Shown: positions 8,732 through 17,984, counted from the first letter of the stretch. The stretch is 64,000 nt of DNA from Sporanaerobium hydrogeniformans (GCF_002735925.1 NZ_PEDL01000011.1:1-64000), one strand, 5' to 3'. Program-made: numbers and translations. The notes: generated by a model not told the origin, from the letters alone.

Positions 8732-9667
8732 CTAGTCCCTCAAGGTGCGACCGGTAAGCTTTAAAAAAACATCTTCTAAATTGGGCACCTTAGTAGTAAG
8801 CATTTTTATTTCCTTATTACTTTTTTCGATTTTTCTAATTATCTCTGGCAGGCAGTTTATCTCTTTGGGAAAGGTAAGCTCTAGTACATTTCCTTGCCAA
8901 GCAACCTCTTCTATTCCCCTCACTTCCCTTAAGCTTGTTAACAAATTCTCATCCCATTCCTTCATCTCTAAACTAATTTGTTGCTTTTCATAAATTTCCT
9001 CTTTAAGCGTCTCTTTACTTCCCTCTATTAAAAGACTCCCATGATCTATAATGGCAATAGGATTACAAATAGCTTCTACCTCCTCCATATAGTGAGTCGT
9101 ATAAATCACTGTAGCTCCTTCTTTATTTAGTAATTCTATGGTGCTTAAAATATGGTTGCGGGATTGAGGATCTATCCCTACTGTTGGCTCATCCATAATG
9201 ATAAGCTGTGGCTTATGTGCAATAGCACAAGCTATATGAAGCCTTCTTTTCATCCCTCCTGAAAAGGTTTTAGCCTTTTTTTTAGCCTTATCTGATAGCC
9301 CTACATACTCTAGAGCCTGCTCTGTTTTTAATTTGTTTTCCTTTCCTCTTATACCATAAAGCTTTAAGAAAAAACTTACATTTTCATATGCACTTAGGTT
9401 TTCGAAGAGTGCTAGCTCTTGAGATACAACCCCTAGTTTCCTTTTAATAGAAGTTTCATGAGTCTTAAGATCCTCTCCAAAAATGAAAACCTCTCCCTTG
9501 TCGGGTTTTAAAAGCCCACTTAAAATGTGTATCGTTGTGCTCTTACCCGCACCATTTGGTCCTACTAAACCAAAAATTACACCTTGTTCTACTTTTAAAT
9601 TAAGTTCCTTTAAAGCTATTTGCTTTCCATAAGCTTTTTTGAGTCCCTTCAGTTCTACACTATACAA
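8732..9667 (-). CDS. ABC exporter ATP-binding protein
   Basis: A 311-residue ATPase subunit with Walker A GPNGAGKST, Q-loop VSQELALF, signature FSGGMKRR, Walker B LIIMDEP and H-loop TTHYMEE. It has the C-terminal extension (about 230-311) usual in ABC-2 exporter ATPases of the CcmA/DrrA group. It powers the two permeases downstream. I chose the TTG at 9667 because GGGGGG lies 7 nt upstream; an alternative TTG at 9712 would put that ribosome site inside the gene and has only AGGAG crowded against it. A 16-bp perfect palindrome lies about 80 nt upstream and may be the operator of this operon. Confidence 0.9.
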   Translation of the reverse strand: MYSVELKGLKKAYGKQIALKELNLKVEQGVIFGLVGPNGAGKSTTIHILSGLLKPDKGEVFIFGEDLKTHETSIKRKLGVVSQELALFENLSAYENVSFFLKLYGIRGKENKLKTEQALEYVGLSDKAKKKAKTFSGGMKRRLHIACAIAHKPQLIIMDEPTVGIDPQSRNHILSTIELLNKEGATVIYTTHYMEEVEAICNPIAIIDHGSLLIEGSKETLKEEIYEKQQISLEMKEWDENLLTSLREVRGIEEVAWQGNVLELTFPKEINCLPEIIRKIEKSNKEIKMLTTKVPNLEDVFLKLTGRTLRD

Positions 9668-9745
9668 GGTTAATCCCCCCTTCTCTCTCCTTCTAGTATG
9701 CCAAATGGACAAACTCCTCTTTTAGTAGCAAAGGTCATCTTCTAC

Positions 9746-9761
9746 TATGACTTTTGTCATA
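9746..9761. promoter_or_regulatory. Perfect palindrome, candidate operator of the ABC exporter operon
   Basis: TATGAC-TTTT-GTCATA is a perfect inverted repeat with 6-bp arms in the 5' region of the exporter operon. It has no T-tail, so it looks like a dimeric regulator site and not a terminator. No regulator gene is adjacent. Confidence 0.4.
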
Positions 9762-9796
9762 TCCTTCTAACAAAAAGCAAAGAGCTTTCCCTAATT

Positions 9797-9847
9797 AAAA
9801 AAGCGGATTATCTCACAACGTAAAAGTTGCAAAGATCATCCGCTTTT
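9797..9847 (-). terminator. Terminator of the O-acetylation operon
   Basis: The stem AAAAGCGGAT / ATCCGCTTTT has an inner CAAC/GTTG hairpin and is followed by TTTTTTAATT on the minus strand. It lies just after the stop codon at 9863. Confidence 0.82.
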
Positions 9848-9862
9848 CTTATATGTTTTTAA

Positions 9863-11317
9863 TTAACGCTTTACCGTTTCTCCTTGTAATTCAAAGCTAC
9901 TACTATCTATTATGCGTTCTACGTTTTTATCATAAACCACTAACTGGATCTGTCCTTTATTTTTAGCTGTTTCATTTTCTCCCACCTTGATGCTTGTTTG
10001 CTCATTTAGAAATTGAATATGCCAAGGAATGCCTCCTAGTTCTTTTTCAAAACTTAGCAGCTGGTCTCCTCCCTCTTCATAAATAAGCTCACCCGCATGT
10101 ATCACGCCTATATAATAGTCACTTTCTGAGATTGTTTTTGTTGTAAAACCTTCAAACCCTATGGCTTCAAGTTCTTGCGCTATTCCCTCTTGCTCTTTAA
10201 GCTCCTTTTGCCAAGTATCTCCTTCTCCCCTTTGAAGGGTAAGAGCAAGGGTATAGTCTTCTTTATAAGGAGAGGCTATAAGCCTTTCTAAATAAGTCTT
10301 TAAATCCTTTTCTTGCCTTAGACGTAGCTCTTCATCTCGTCTTAACCAACGCTCAAGGTCTACATTCCAAGAAGCATAAGCCTGTTCCTCTTTATGATTT
10401 GGAAGGTTAAAGTTTTCCTTTAAATAACCTGCTAAATACCTTGTAAGCTTCTCGGCCCCTCTAAAATTAAGGTGCTTCAGTTCGTCTAAATAGTCTTCCT
10501 TAAAATTTAAGCCTAACTCCTCATATTTTTCATTAAAATCTAAGAAAGGTACGTCTCTATTCTTGGCTAGCTCTTTTACCCTGTTATATCTTAGCTGCGC
10601 TTCCTCTGACACATAAATAGGGGTTTTCATGAGCACCAATTGGATACCTTCCTCTTCACATAAGGTAATGATCTTATTAAGATAGTGCTCCACTTTTTCT
10701 GGTAGTATACCGATTTCCTGAGTCGTTGGAAGCTCTGGCTTTTTATTTTCATAAATACCAAACTCTTCCCGATAGCCCTTATTCGGATGCTTTAAGTGAA
10801 TGAAGTGGGTTGTAAAATTTTCTTTTTTAAGGTGCTTCCAATTTCCTTTATTTTTAAGAAGCTTAAAGACAAAGTAAGGTCTTTCACTGGCTCTTACACT
10901 GGCTTTTATATTTTCAAGCTTAGTAAAGTTTAACTTTAAATCATCCAGATTAATATTACTGTTATCTAAAGGTCGATAAGGTTCGTCGTAGTTAACTGTA
11001 AGTACATCTAAAAATACCACCTTGGGACGCTGGTGCTTAAAAGCTTCCTTCATATAGTAATAAGTGGTCCAAATTTGTTGCTCAGGTTGCCCTAAGTTGT
11101 AGCTAGGTATCCCTGCCTCCTGCCACAAAATATGGGGATTCATACCACAATAAGCATGACTACTCCCGAAAAAAAGTACATCCATTGTGTTTTCTTTTTC
11201 ATAATAAAAGCCATCTAAAGTATCATTTTTCGTTCCACCAAAAAGCTGCCCCAGCATTAAAGTAAAAACAATGAATATGAGACTAAATAAAATGCATTTT
11301 CCTAAAATCTTTTTCAC
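9863..11317 (-). CDS. SGNH/DltD-like protein of a surface O-acetylation pair
   Basis: A 484-residue protein with one N-terminal membrane helix (residues 7-26) and an extracytoplasmic SGNH-hydrolase-like domain. The block LFFGSSHAYCGMNP has the candidate nucleophile Ser52 or Ser53, and DELKHLNFRGA supplies the Asp278/His282 part of the triad. It is encoded 14 nt after an MBOAT O-acyltransferase gene. In AlgI/AlgJ/AlgX, DltB/DltD and PatA/PatB systems the MBOAT moves an acyl group across the membrane and the SGNH partner transfers it to a polysaccharide. I infer the same here; the acceptor glycan is unknown. The start is GTG, with AAAGGAG 9 nt upstream. The C-terminal 150 residues are charged and unassigned. 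Confidence 0.8.
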   Translation of the reverse strand: MKKILGKCILFSLIFIVFTLMLGQLFGGTKNDTLDGFYYEKENTMDVLFFGSSHAYCGMNPHILWQEAGIPSYNLGQPEQQIWTTYYYMKEAFKHQRPKVVFLDVLTVNYDEPYRPLDNSNINLDDLKLNFTKLENIKASVRASERPYFVFKLLKNKGNWKHLKKENFTTHFIHLKHPNKGYREEFGIYENKKPELPTTQEIGILPEKVEHYLNKIITLCEEEGIQLVLMKTPIYVSEEAQLRYNRVKELAKNRDVPFLDFNEKYEELGLNFKEDYLDELKHLNFRGAEKLTRYLAGYLKENFNLPNHKEEQAYASWNVDLERWLRRDEELRLRQEKDLKTYLERLIASPYKEDYTLALTLQRGEGDTWQKELKEQEGIAQELEAIGFEGFTTKTISESDYYIGVIHAGELIYEEGGDQLLSFEKELGGIPWHIQFLNEQTSIKVGENETAKNKGQIQLVVYDKNVERIIDSSSFELQGETVKR

Positions 11318-11331
11318 CCTGCTGTTCTCCT

Positions 11332-12819
11332 TTAAAACTGAAAGTAGATAAAGGGTTGGACTTCATAGCCTGGCCCATAAATCCCAAAGATTAAAATCAT
11401 ATAAATAAAAGTGAAGTAAGCTGTCCAACGTATCACTACTGGTTGTACCAGTAACCAATTTCTAAGACTCATCTTTCTTCTTAACAAACTCACACTAAGG
11501 AGTAGAGCTATAGCTATGAGACCTACTATAAAATCTAATGGATCTAGACCTAGCTGATAGAGACTTCCATCCCAAAGTGTCCAAGGATTATAGACAAATA
11601 AACGTTTAATAATCCCTAAAGCCTGACTAAAGGTAGCTGCTCTAAAGAAAATCCATGCTAAATCTACTAAAATAAACACTACACTTATTTGATAAAGCTT
11701 ATGCCAAAAGCTTCCTCTTTTAATATGTAACTTTGCTACTATATAATCTCTAACTGGTTTTAAGCTCATACCTAGAACCTGGTAAAAACCGTGTAAAAAG
11801 CCCCAAATCACAAAGTTCCAGCTAGCACCATGCCATAACCCACTACATAAAAATACAATTAAAATATTACGATACTTTTTAAAGGTCCCCTTCCTGCTTC
11901 CTCCTAATGGAATATAAAGATAGTCTCTGAACCAACTTCCTAAGGAGACATGCCACCTACGCCAAAATTCTGCAATGGACTTCGAAAAATAAGGTCGCTT
12001 AAAATTATCCATTAGCTTAAATCCCATTACCTCTGAAGCCCCTATAGCAATATCCGAATAAGATGAGAAATCGCAGTAAATTTGCACTGCAAACAATAGG
12101 GTTGCTACTATCACTGGAATACCTGCATATTCCATATAGTTGTTATATACCGTATTCACCACTATAGCCACTCGGTCTGCAATAACTAGCTTCTGAAAAA
12201 GTCCCCAAAGCATAAGGAGGAGTCCTCTTTTAGCCCGTTCGTATTCAAAAGAATGAACCTCATTAAATTGTCCTAACAAAGCTTTGGATTTCTCAATGGG
12301 TCCTGCCACTAGTTGTGGGAAGAAGGATACAAAAAGAGCATACTTCCCAAAATGTTTTTCTGCTTTGATTTCTCCCCTATAAACATCCATGGTATAACTA
12401 AGCGCTTGGAACGTATAAAAGGAAATCCCTACTGGTAAAAGCACATCAAAGGAAGGTACTACTAGCTGAATGGATAAGCTCTCTATGATTTTGTTAATAT
12501 TTTCTATAAAGAAATTAAAGTACTTAAAGAAAAATAAAATTCCTAAATTTAAGCTAAAGCTCAGTATCACCCATAATTTTTGCAAACGTATTGCCTTTTT
12601 CTCTTTTTTTATTTCCTTTGCCTGCTCAATTAAAAGACCACTTAAATAAGTAAGCAGCGTAGATAACAAAATAAGTAAAGCATAGACTGGATTCCAGCAC
12701 ATATAAAAATAATAGCTGACCATCAGTAACCACGCCCATCTTACCTTGTGAGGAATGAGAAAATAAATCACTGTTACAATTGGAAAAAAGAGCAAAAAAT
12801 GAAATGAATTAAAAACCAT
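11332..12819 (-). CDS. MBOAT-family O-acyltransferase (AlgI/DltB-like)
   Basis: A 495-residue polytopic membrane protein with about a dozen hydrophobic helices and the family signatures: FWRRWHVSLGSWFRDYLYIP around His290 and the invariant catalytic SGLWHGASW with His330. It also has PQLVAGPIEK, typical of AlgI relatives. It would carry acetyl groups from the cytoplasm to an extracytoplasmic polysaccharide with the help of the SGNH protein encoded just downstream. Length matches AlgI (about 480-520). The ATG follows GGAGGAAT. No dltA, dltC or alginate genes are near, which argues against D-alanylation and for O-acetylation of a wall or capsular glycan. Confidence 0.92.
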   Translation of the reverse strand: MVFNSFHFLLFFPIVTVIYFLIPHKVRWAWLLMVSYYFYMCWNPVYALLILLSTLLTYLSGLLIEQAKEIKKEKKAIRLQKLWVILSFSLNLGILFFFKYFNFFIENINKIIESLSIQLVVPSFDVLLPVGISFYTFQALSYTMDVYRGEIKAEKHFGKYALFVSFFPQLVAGPIEKSKALLGQFNEVHSFEYERAKRGLLLMLWGLFQKLVIADRVAIVVNTVYNNYMEYAGIPVIVATLLFAVQIYCDFSSYSDIAIGASEVMGFKLMDNFKRPYFSKSIAEFWRRWHVSLGSWFRDYLYIPLGGSRKGTFKKYRNILIVFLCSGLWHGASWNFVIWGFLHGFYQVLGMSLKPVRDYIVAKLHIKRGSFWHKLYQISVVFILVDLAWIFFRAATFSQALGIIKRLFVYNPWTLWDGSLYQLGLDPLDFIVGLIAIALLLSVSLLRRKMSLRNWLLVQPVVIRWTAYFTFIYMILIFGIYGPGYEVQPFIYFQF

Positions 12820-12931
12820 TATTCCTCCATAAACGCCTTAAAGGCCTAGAATTTTATATTTTTTACCTTTTGATTATACCTTATTTCCCTGTAATAGCCT
12901 ATAGGTACTTAGAGATTTTCAATAACTCCTA

Positions 12932-12940
12932 TGTTATAAT
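12932..12940 (+). promoter_or_regulatory. Extended -10 promoter of the membrane acetyltransferase gene
   Basis: TGTTATAAT is an extended -10 element (TGN before TATAAT) about 40 nt ahead of the ATG. No good -35 is visible at standard spacing. Confidence 0.5.
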
Positions 12941-12981
12941 AAATGATAAATATAAGAATACATAGTTAAAAGGAGCTTGTT

Positions 12982-13725
12982 ATGAATAAACGTATTTATT
13001 GGCTGGATTGGCTACGAGGTATCGCTATTATTTTTATGATTATCTATCATATGATTTATCAGCGTGTCATTTGGTTTTCACTTTCTCCAGATGTGCTCGC
13101 TTTACCTCTTGTTCGCTTTTTCCAGTTGGGAGCACAGCTCCTCTTTATCAGTATCTCTGGTATTTCTTGTTCCTTTAGCAAAAGTAATTGGAAAAGAGGG
13201 GGGATCTGTTTAGGTTATGGTCTTATCATTACTCTTGTTACTTCTACCTTCTTTCCCGAGGAACGTATTGTGTTTGGCATCCTCCATTTTCTAGGAACAG
13301 CCATTATCCTCTATAGCCTCATTAAGCCCCTTGTTGTTCGTGTTCAACCTTATTTAGGAAGTTTTCTTTGTCTTTTAACTTTTAGTCTTCTCTATCCTTT
13401 TATTTATAAGGGCTACTATATTAAGTACATGGTTCAAAATACTTGGGTGCAGCATCTATGGGAAAAGGGAAGCTTTAACGTACTAGGTTTTCCCTCTCTT
13501 ACCTTTGGAAGTGCAGATTACTTTCCACTTATTCCGTGGTTTTTTCTTTTTCTTTCTGGTACCTTTATAGGTCTTGTTCTTAAGGAACGTCCTCGTCAAA
13601 ACAAGGTTCCCCGCTATCCACTCCCTGTACTCACCTTTATGGGTAAACATTCCTTACTGATTTATCTATTACATATTCCAGCGATTTTGGGGCTCTTCTT
13701 TATATTCGATTTATTACTTCCTTAA
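12982..13725 (+). CDS. DUF1624/HGSNAT-like membrane acetyltransferase
   Basis: A 247-residue integral membrane protein beginning with the hallmark RIYWLDWLRGIAIIFMIIYH (residues 4-23). This block is typical of the DUF1624 family (heparan-alpha-glucosaminide N-acetyltransferase-like). His22 is the candidate catalytic residue by analogy with lysosomal HGSNAT. About seven helices are present. Enzymes of this fold move an acetyl group from acetyl-CoA across a membrane to an amino or hydroxyl group of a sugar. It is divergent from the MBOAT/SGNH pair, so a shared role in decorating surface glycans is plausible but inferred. AAAGGAG precedes the ATG. It converges on phoU. Confidence 0.8.
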   Translation: MNKRIYWLDWLRGIAIIFMIIYHMIYQRVIWFSLSPDVLALPLVRFFQLGAQLLFISISGISCSFSKSNWKRGGICLGYGLIITLVTSTFFPEERIVFGILHFLGTAIILYSLIKPLVVRVQPYLGSFLCLLTFSLLYPFIYKGYYIKYMVQNTWVQHLWEKGSFNVLGFPSLTFGSADYFPLIPWFFLFLSGTFIGLVLKERPRQNKVPRYPLPVLTFMGKHSLLIYLLHIPAILGLFFIFDLLLP

Positions 13726-13769
13726 AGATATTTTTGAGCGTTATTTGGGCGTTATTAATAGGGAAGGGA

Positions 13770-13803
13770 TAGAAAAATATAAGGGCGGATATGGAATCCG
13801 CCC
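13770..13803 (-). terminator. Terminator of the pst-phoU operon
   Basis: A perfect stem GGGCGGAT / ATCCGCCC with a 5-nt loop directly abuts the phoU stop codon and is followed on the minus strand by TTATATTTTT. Confidence 0.85.
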
Positions 13804-14484
13804 CTACGTTAGTTGTTGGGAAGTATAGTGAATAAGGTATTGTCCTGTATTGCTGTAAAGAATCCACTCAGCAATATTGGTGATATGGTCTGCAATACGT
13901 TCAAGGTATTTGATAATCATGATATACTGCATGCCTGTTTCAATGAATTCTGGGCGTGCTTGCATTTCAGCTTTTATCTCTTTCCATATCTTTTTAAAGT
14001 TTTCATCTATTTCATCATCTGACTTTAAGACTTCTTTTACTAAATCCTGGTCACCTGTTACGTAACTTGTGAGGGTCTGCTCTAGCATCTTCTTGGTGCT
14101 GAGTGCCATTTTTTCAATGTGTCTTTGGTAGCTTACTTGCTGCTTCCAGCTACCTTCCTCCATCTTTAAGATGTACTGGCAAATATCCGAGCATTGATCT
14201 GCAATACGCTCAATATCTGTAATCATCTTGATAGTAGAAATGATAAAACGCAAATCACCTGCTACAGGTTGCTGAAGGGCAATAAGCAAAGCACACTCCT
14301 TCTCAATTTCTAACTGCATTGCATCAATAATGTCATCTTCTGCAATAGTCTTTTTTGCTAATTCTTGATTGTTTTGTGTAATTGCTTTAATGGTTTGGTC
14401 AATTAAACGCTCTGTAATCTGTCCCATCTTTACAATGTTTTGATTTAATTCTTTTAAATTCTTTTCGTATTGTTTTCTAAGCAT
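13804..14484 (-). CDS. phoU: PhoU, phosphate signalling modulator
   Basis: A 226-residue all-helical protein made of two PhoU repeats, each with the metal-binding pattern near ExxxD (AEDDIIDAMQLEIEKEC and KSDDEIDENFKKIWKEI). PhoU links the Pst transporter to the PhoR kinase and damps both transport and phosphate signalling. It is the last gene of pstSCAB-phoU and starts 18 nt after pstB. In the cell it is cytoplasmic, docking on PstB and the PAS domain of PhoR. Length is standard. A strong hairpin ends the operon right at its stop codon. Confidence 0.96.
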   Translation of the reverse strand: MLRKQYEKNLKELNQNIVKMGQITERLIDQTIKAITQNNQELAKKTIAEDDIIDAMQLEIEKECALLIALQQPVAGDLRFIISTIKMITDIERIADQCSDICQYILKMEEGSWKQQVSYQRHIEKMALSTKKMLEQTLTSYVTGDQDLVKEVLKSDDEIDENFKKIWKEIKAEMQARPEFIETGMQYIMIIKYLERIADHITNIAEWILYSNTGQYLIHYTSQQLT

Positions 14485-14502
14485 GTTAACTCGTTCCCCC
14501 TC

Positions 14503-15252
14503 TTAACCAAATCGTCCAGTAATATAATCTTCTGTTTTCTTTTGCTGTGGTGTGTTAAAGATAGTTTGCGTTGCATCTAACTCAATGAGCTCTCCTAACA
14601 AAAAGAAAGCTGTGCGGTCTGAAATACGTGCTGCCTGCTGCATATTATGTGTAACGATAACAATCGTATACTGTTTTTTAAGTTCACTAATCAAATCTTC
14701 AATTTTAGAGGTTGAAATAGGATCTAACGCAGATGTTGGCTCATCCATTAAAAGAACATCTGGACGCATGGCGATAGAGCGTGCAATACAAATTCTTTGT
14801 TGCTGTCCACCTGATAAGCTAATGGCATTTTTCCTTAGTTTATCTTTTACTTCTTCCCAAATAGCAGCTTTTCTTAAGCTATCTTCTACAATCTCGTCTA
14901 GCTCTGCCTTTTTCTTCATTCCTTGCATTTTAGGTCCATAGGCAATATTATCATAAATACTCATGGGAAATGGATTAGGTTTTTGAAATACCATCCCCAC
15001 CTTTTTACGTAGTTCAATGGTATCCATCTCAAAAAGTGGTTGACCCTTAAAAGAGATTTCTCCTTCTACTCTTGGGTTTTCTGCTAAATCACACATGCGG
15101 TTAAGAATACGTAGTAGTGTTGATTTTCCACAACCAGAAGGCCCAATAAAGGCTAATACTTCATTTTCTACCACATCTAAATTAATATTTTTTAAGGCTT
15201 TAAAGTCTCCATAAAAAAAGTTTAAGTCCTTTATAGTCATTATCTTATTCAT
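14503..15252 (-). CDS. pstB: PstB, phosphate ABC transporter ATPase
   Basis: A 249-residue ATPase with Walker [10 protein letters not shown], signature LSGGQQQR, Walker B VLLMDEP and H-loop VTHNMQQA. The family-specific [11 protein letters not shown] and [15 protein letters not shown] are also present. It drives high-affinity phosphate import through PstC and PstA. Fourteen nt separate it from pstA upstream, and phoU follows. Expression is presumably set by the PhoP-box array ahead of pstS. The C-terminus [10 protein letters not shown] is the usual end of PstB. Confidence 0.97.
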   Translation of the reverse strand: MNKIMTIKDLNFFYGDFKALKNINLDVVENEVLAFIGPSGCGKSTLLRILNRMCDLAENPRVEGEISFKGQPLFEMDTIELRKKVGMVFQKPNPFPMSIYDNIAYGPKMQGMKKKAELDEIVEDSLRKAAIWEEVKDKLRKNAISLSGGQQQRICIARSIAMRPDVLLMDEPTSALDPISTSKIEDLISELKKQYTIVIVTHNMQQAARISDRTAFFLLGELIELDATQTIFNTPQQKKTEDYITGRFG

Positions 15253-15266
15253 TATGCTTCTCCTTA

Positions 15267-16061
15267 TTATTTGCTACTACTTTTGTTTAGTTTATTTCCT
15301 ATAAAATAGGTGGTTAAATTTAAACAGAGTATAACGACGAGCAGAACAAGTGCTGTTCCATAAGCTTCATCAAAGGATATCCCCTCTTTAGCTAATAAAT
15401 AAAGATGCACAGCTAAGGTTCTTCCTGACTCCATTGCACTAAGTGGCAAACGATACATCGTTCCTGCTGTAAGATAAATAGCAGCTGTTTCACCTACAAT
15501 TCTTCCCATCCCTAAAACAATCCCAGTTAAAATACCAGGAAGAGCACTGGGTAGTACAACCTTTGCAATGGTTGCATATTTCGTGGCTCCTAAAGCAAGA
15601 GATCCTTCTCTATAACTTGTTGGAACTGTCTTTAAGGCCTCCTCGGTTGTCTTAACTATGGTTGGGAGTACCATCATCGAAACGGTAAGTGCTCCTGACA
15701 ACATGGAAAAACCTAGCTTCAAATTAATTTGAAAAAACATCATTCCAAAAAGTCCAAAAAGGATAGAAGGTACTGCTGCAAGACTTTCTGTGGCAAAACG
15801 AATTCCTCTTACAAATTTACCGTCCTTTGCATATTCATTGAGATAAATGGCTGCCCCAATGCCAATAGGTGCTGAAATCGCAAGCCCTATGACTACAATA
15901 AATAACGTAGAAACCATAGGCGGAAACAATTTGACTAAATCAATATGGGAAATACCGTTTACAAATATATAGGCTATAATCCAAAGTAATATACCAATGG
16001 TTAAAAGAGAAATACTTATTAAAAGTGTACGTGTTAGACTGTCTTTATGCTTTACTTTCAT
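15267..16061 (-). CDS. pstA: PstA, phosphate ABC transporter permease
   Basis: A 264-residue inner-membrane permease with six helices and the EAA loop [23 protein letters not shown]. It forms the channel with PstC. I place the start at the ATG at 16061, since AAGGAG lies 8 nt upstream; a GTG at 16079 would place that site within the gene. With this choice it overlaps the end of pstC by 17 nt, which points to translational coupling. [11 protein letters not shown] and [11 protein letters not shown] are typical of PstA. Confidence 0.95.
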   Translation of the reverse strand: MKVKHKDSLTRTLLISISLLTIGILLWIIAYIFVNGISHIDLVKLFPPMVSTLFIVVIGLAISAPIGIGAAIYLNEYAKDGKFVRGIRFATESLAAVPSILFGLFGMMFFQINLKLGFSMLSGALTVSMMVLPTIVKTTEEALKTVPTSYREGSLALGATKYATIAKVVLPSALPGILTGIVLGMGRIVGETAAIYLTAGTMYRLPLSAMESGRTLAVHLYLLAKEGISFDEAYGTALVLLVVILCLNLTTYFIGNKLNKSSSK

Positions 16062-16926
16062 TTCTACTTCTCCTTCCACCTTTTTTTACAAATTGAGTAA
16101 GTGCAAAATTGATAAACATAATGAGTAGGAATAAAATCATCCCTGTTGCAAATAGGGCTTGTTGATGTGTACCTGCTGCATAACTCATCTCTATAGCAAT
16201 ATTGGCTGTAAGTGTTCGAACAGGGTCTACTAATGTAGTTGGAATAATAGGTGCATTTCCTGCTACAAGGATCACCGCCATGGTCTCTCCTAATGCACGG
16301 CCTATCCCTAAAACAATCCCTGCTAAAATACCTGATTTAGCAGCGCCTAATTGTACACGGAAGATATATTGATATTTAGAAGCACCAAGTCCTAACGCTC
16401 CTTCTTTGTACTCATGTGGTACAGCGCGAAGGCTTACTTCTGTCATACGAATAATAGTAGGCAAAATCATAATAGAGAGAATGATAATGACAGCTAACAA
16501 ACTGCTACCAGCACCTCTTCCCCCCCAAAACTTATCAATAAGTGGAACAATAACAACTAATCCCCAAAATCCATAAATAACTGAAGGGATACCTGCTAGA
16601 AGGTCAATAGCTGCTGAAAAAACTTTTGCTATTTTTCGAGGTAAAACCTCTACTAAAACAATAGCTGTACTTACTCCAACTACGACTCCAATGAGGGTTG
16701 CTCCAATGGTTCCATAAAGACTTGCTACTAACATAGGGAAAACTCCATATAGATTTCCTGAAGGATTCCACTTTTTCCCTAACAAAAAATCTATAAGGCT
16801 TGTATGGGAGAAAAAGGGGAGCCCCCCTATAACAATATAAGCTCCCATAAAACCAATGACTATAATCATAATAGCTGCACAAAGCCAAAATACTTTCTTC
16901 ATTATCTTTTCCATTTTACACACCAT
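16045..16926 (-). CDS. pstC: PstC, phosphate ABC transporter permease
   Basis: A 293-residue permease with an N-terminal helix (about 13-33), five further helices and the EAA loop EYKEGALGLGASKYQYIFRV. The blocks GIPSVIYGFWGL and GRALGETMAV are characteristic. It pairs with PstA. The start is uncertain: ATGs at 16926, 16914 and 16902 are all in frame, and AAGG lies close to the first. It begins 29 nt after pstS and overlaps pstA. The C-terminal tail [13 protein letters not shown] is cytoplasmic. Confidence 0.95.
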   Translation of the reverse strand: MVCKMEKIMKKVFWLCAAIMIIVIGFMGAYIVIGGLPFFSHTSLIDFLLGKKWNPSGNLYGVFPMLVASLYGTIGATLIGVVVGVSTAIVLVEVLPRKIAKVFSAAIDLLAGIPSVIYGFWGLVVIVPLIDKFWGGRGAGSSLLAVIIILSIMILPTIIRMTEVSLRAVPHEYKEGALGLGASKYQYIFRVQLGAAKSGILAGIVLGIGRALGETMAVILVAGNAPIIPTTLVDPVRTLTANIAIEMSYAAGTHQQALFATGMILFLLIMFINFALTQFVKKGGRRSRNESKA

Positions 16927-16955
16927 CTACCTTAAGTTAAGATTTGTTAGGATTA

Positions 16956-17849
16956 TTAATCGTTTTTAACAGGAATATATTTCTCAGCCATAATACTTTG
17001 ACCTTCTTTGCCTAAGATAAAGTCGATAACAGCTTTTGCTTCTGGTTTAACATCTGATTTATTAACAAGGATAAGTGGCCTAGAAATAGCGTAGGTACCA
17101 CCTTTTACATTTTCTACTGTACATGGGGTGCCGTCCACCTTTAAAGCTTTTACTGTATCATCTAGGAAACCTTCTGATACAAAACCGATAGATGCTTCTT
17201 TCGTTGCTACGGTTTTCATAACTGTTCCTGTACCTTCTGCTACGAGGGCTACTTCTGTAATAGTAGAAGCTTTGTTTTCATCAAGAAGCTTTAAAATTTC
17301 TTCAAATGCCCCTCTTGTACCTGAGCCTGCTTCTCTTGTTACAACAACAATGTCTTTATCAATGCCCCCTACTTCACTCCAGTTCGTAATTTTTCCTTCA
17401 AAAATATCTTTAATTTGAGCTTTTGTTAAGTCTTCTACACCATTTGAAGGATGAACAACTACTGCGATACCATCGTAAGCGATCACTGTTTCTTCTATCC
17501 CAGATGCTTTTTCCTCTTCTTTTAGTTCACGCGAGCTCATACCAATATCTGCTGTACCCTCCATAGCTGCTTTAATCCCTGCTGAAGAACCATTTCCTTG
17601 TACTTCTAGATTATCTGTATTACCCATTTCTTTATACTTAGCTACTAATTTTTCCATAGGTTCTGCTACTGTTGTAGAACCTACGATAGAGATTTTTACT
17701 CCCTCTTTTTTAGTTTCTTGTGCGCTTATAGGCTGATTAGTCTCAGCTGTTGCAGTGGAAGCTTCTTCTACTTTTTTTGAGCCACAACCTGTAAATACCA
17801 TTGTTCCTAATGCCAAAATAGCGATACTTGCTAATAATTTTTTCTTCAT
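16956..17849 (-). CDS. pstS: PstS, phosphate-binding lipoprotein
   Basis: A 297-residue substrate-binding protein with a lipoprotein signal: MKKKLLASIAIL, a hydrophobic core and the lipobox FTGC with Cys22 as the acylated residue. The phosphate-binding blocks are present: IVGSTTVAEP, GNGSSAGIKAAMEG, SRELKEEE and TREAGSGTRGAFEEI. It captures phosphate outside the membrane for PstCAB. It is the first gene of the operon and is preceded by a PhoP-box array and a TATGAT -10. GAGGAGG lies upstream of the ATG. Confidence 0.97.
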   Translation of the reverse strand: MKKKLLASIAILALGTMVFTGCGSKKVEEASTATAETNQPISAQETKKEGVKISIVGSTTVAEPMEKLVAKYKEMGNTDNLEVQGNGSSAGIKAAMEGTADIGMSSRELKEEEKASGIEETVIAYDGIAVVVHPSNGVEDLTKAQIKDIFEGKITNWSEVGGIDKDIVVVTREAGSGTRGAFEEILKLLDENKASTITEVALVAEGTGTVMKTVATKEASIGFVSEGFLDDTVKALKVDGTPCTVENVKGGTYAISRPLILVNKSDVKPEAKAVIDFILGKEGQSIMAEKYIPVKND

Positions 17850-17930
17850 TTCTAAATCCTCCTCATTTTTTAAATTGTTTTGATATATTTATCTTATTTA
17901 ATATTAAGAGCTTACCTTACTTACAGGCTT

Positions 17931-17984
17931 ATCATAAACCCTCATTGTTGAGTTTGTATTGGAGTCATGTTAAATCTATGTTAA
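17931..17984 (-). promoter_or_regulatory. PhoP-box array and promoter of the pst operon
   Basis: On the minus strand, TTAACA occurs at 17979-17984 and 17968-17973, exactly 11 bp apart. A degenerate CCAATA is at 17957-17962 and TCAACA at 17946-17951, keeping the 11-bp phase. TATGAT (17931-17936) follows 9 nt later as -10. TT(A/T)ACA repeats one helical turn apart are the known PhoP/PhoB-type site of Firmicutes. The phoPR genes lie 2 kb away. Confidence 0.72.
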
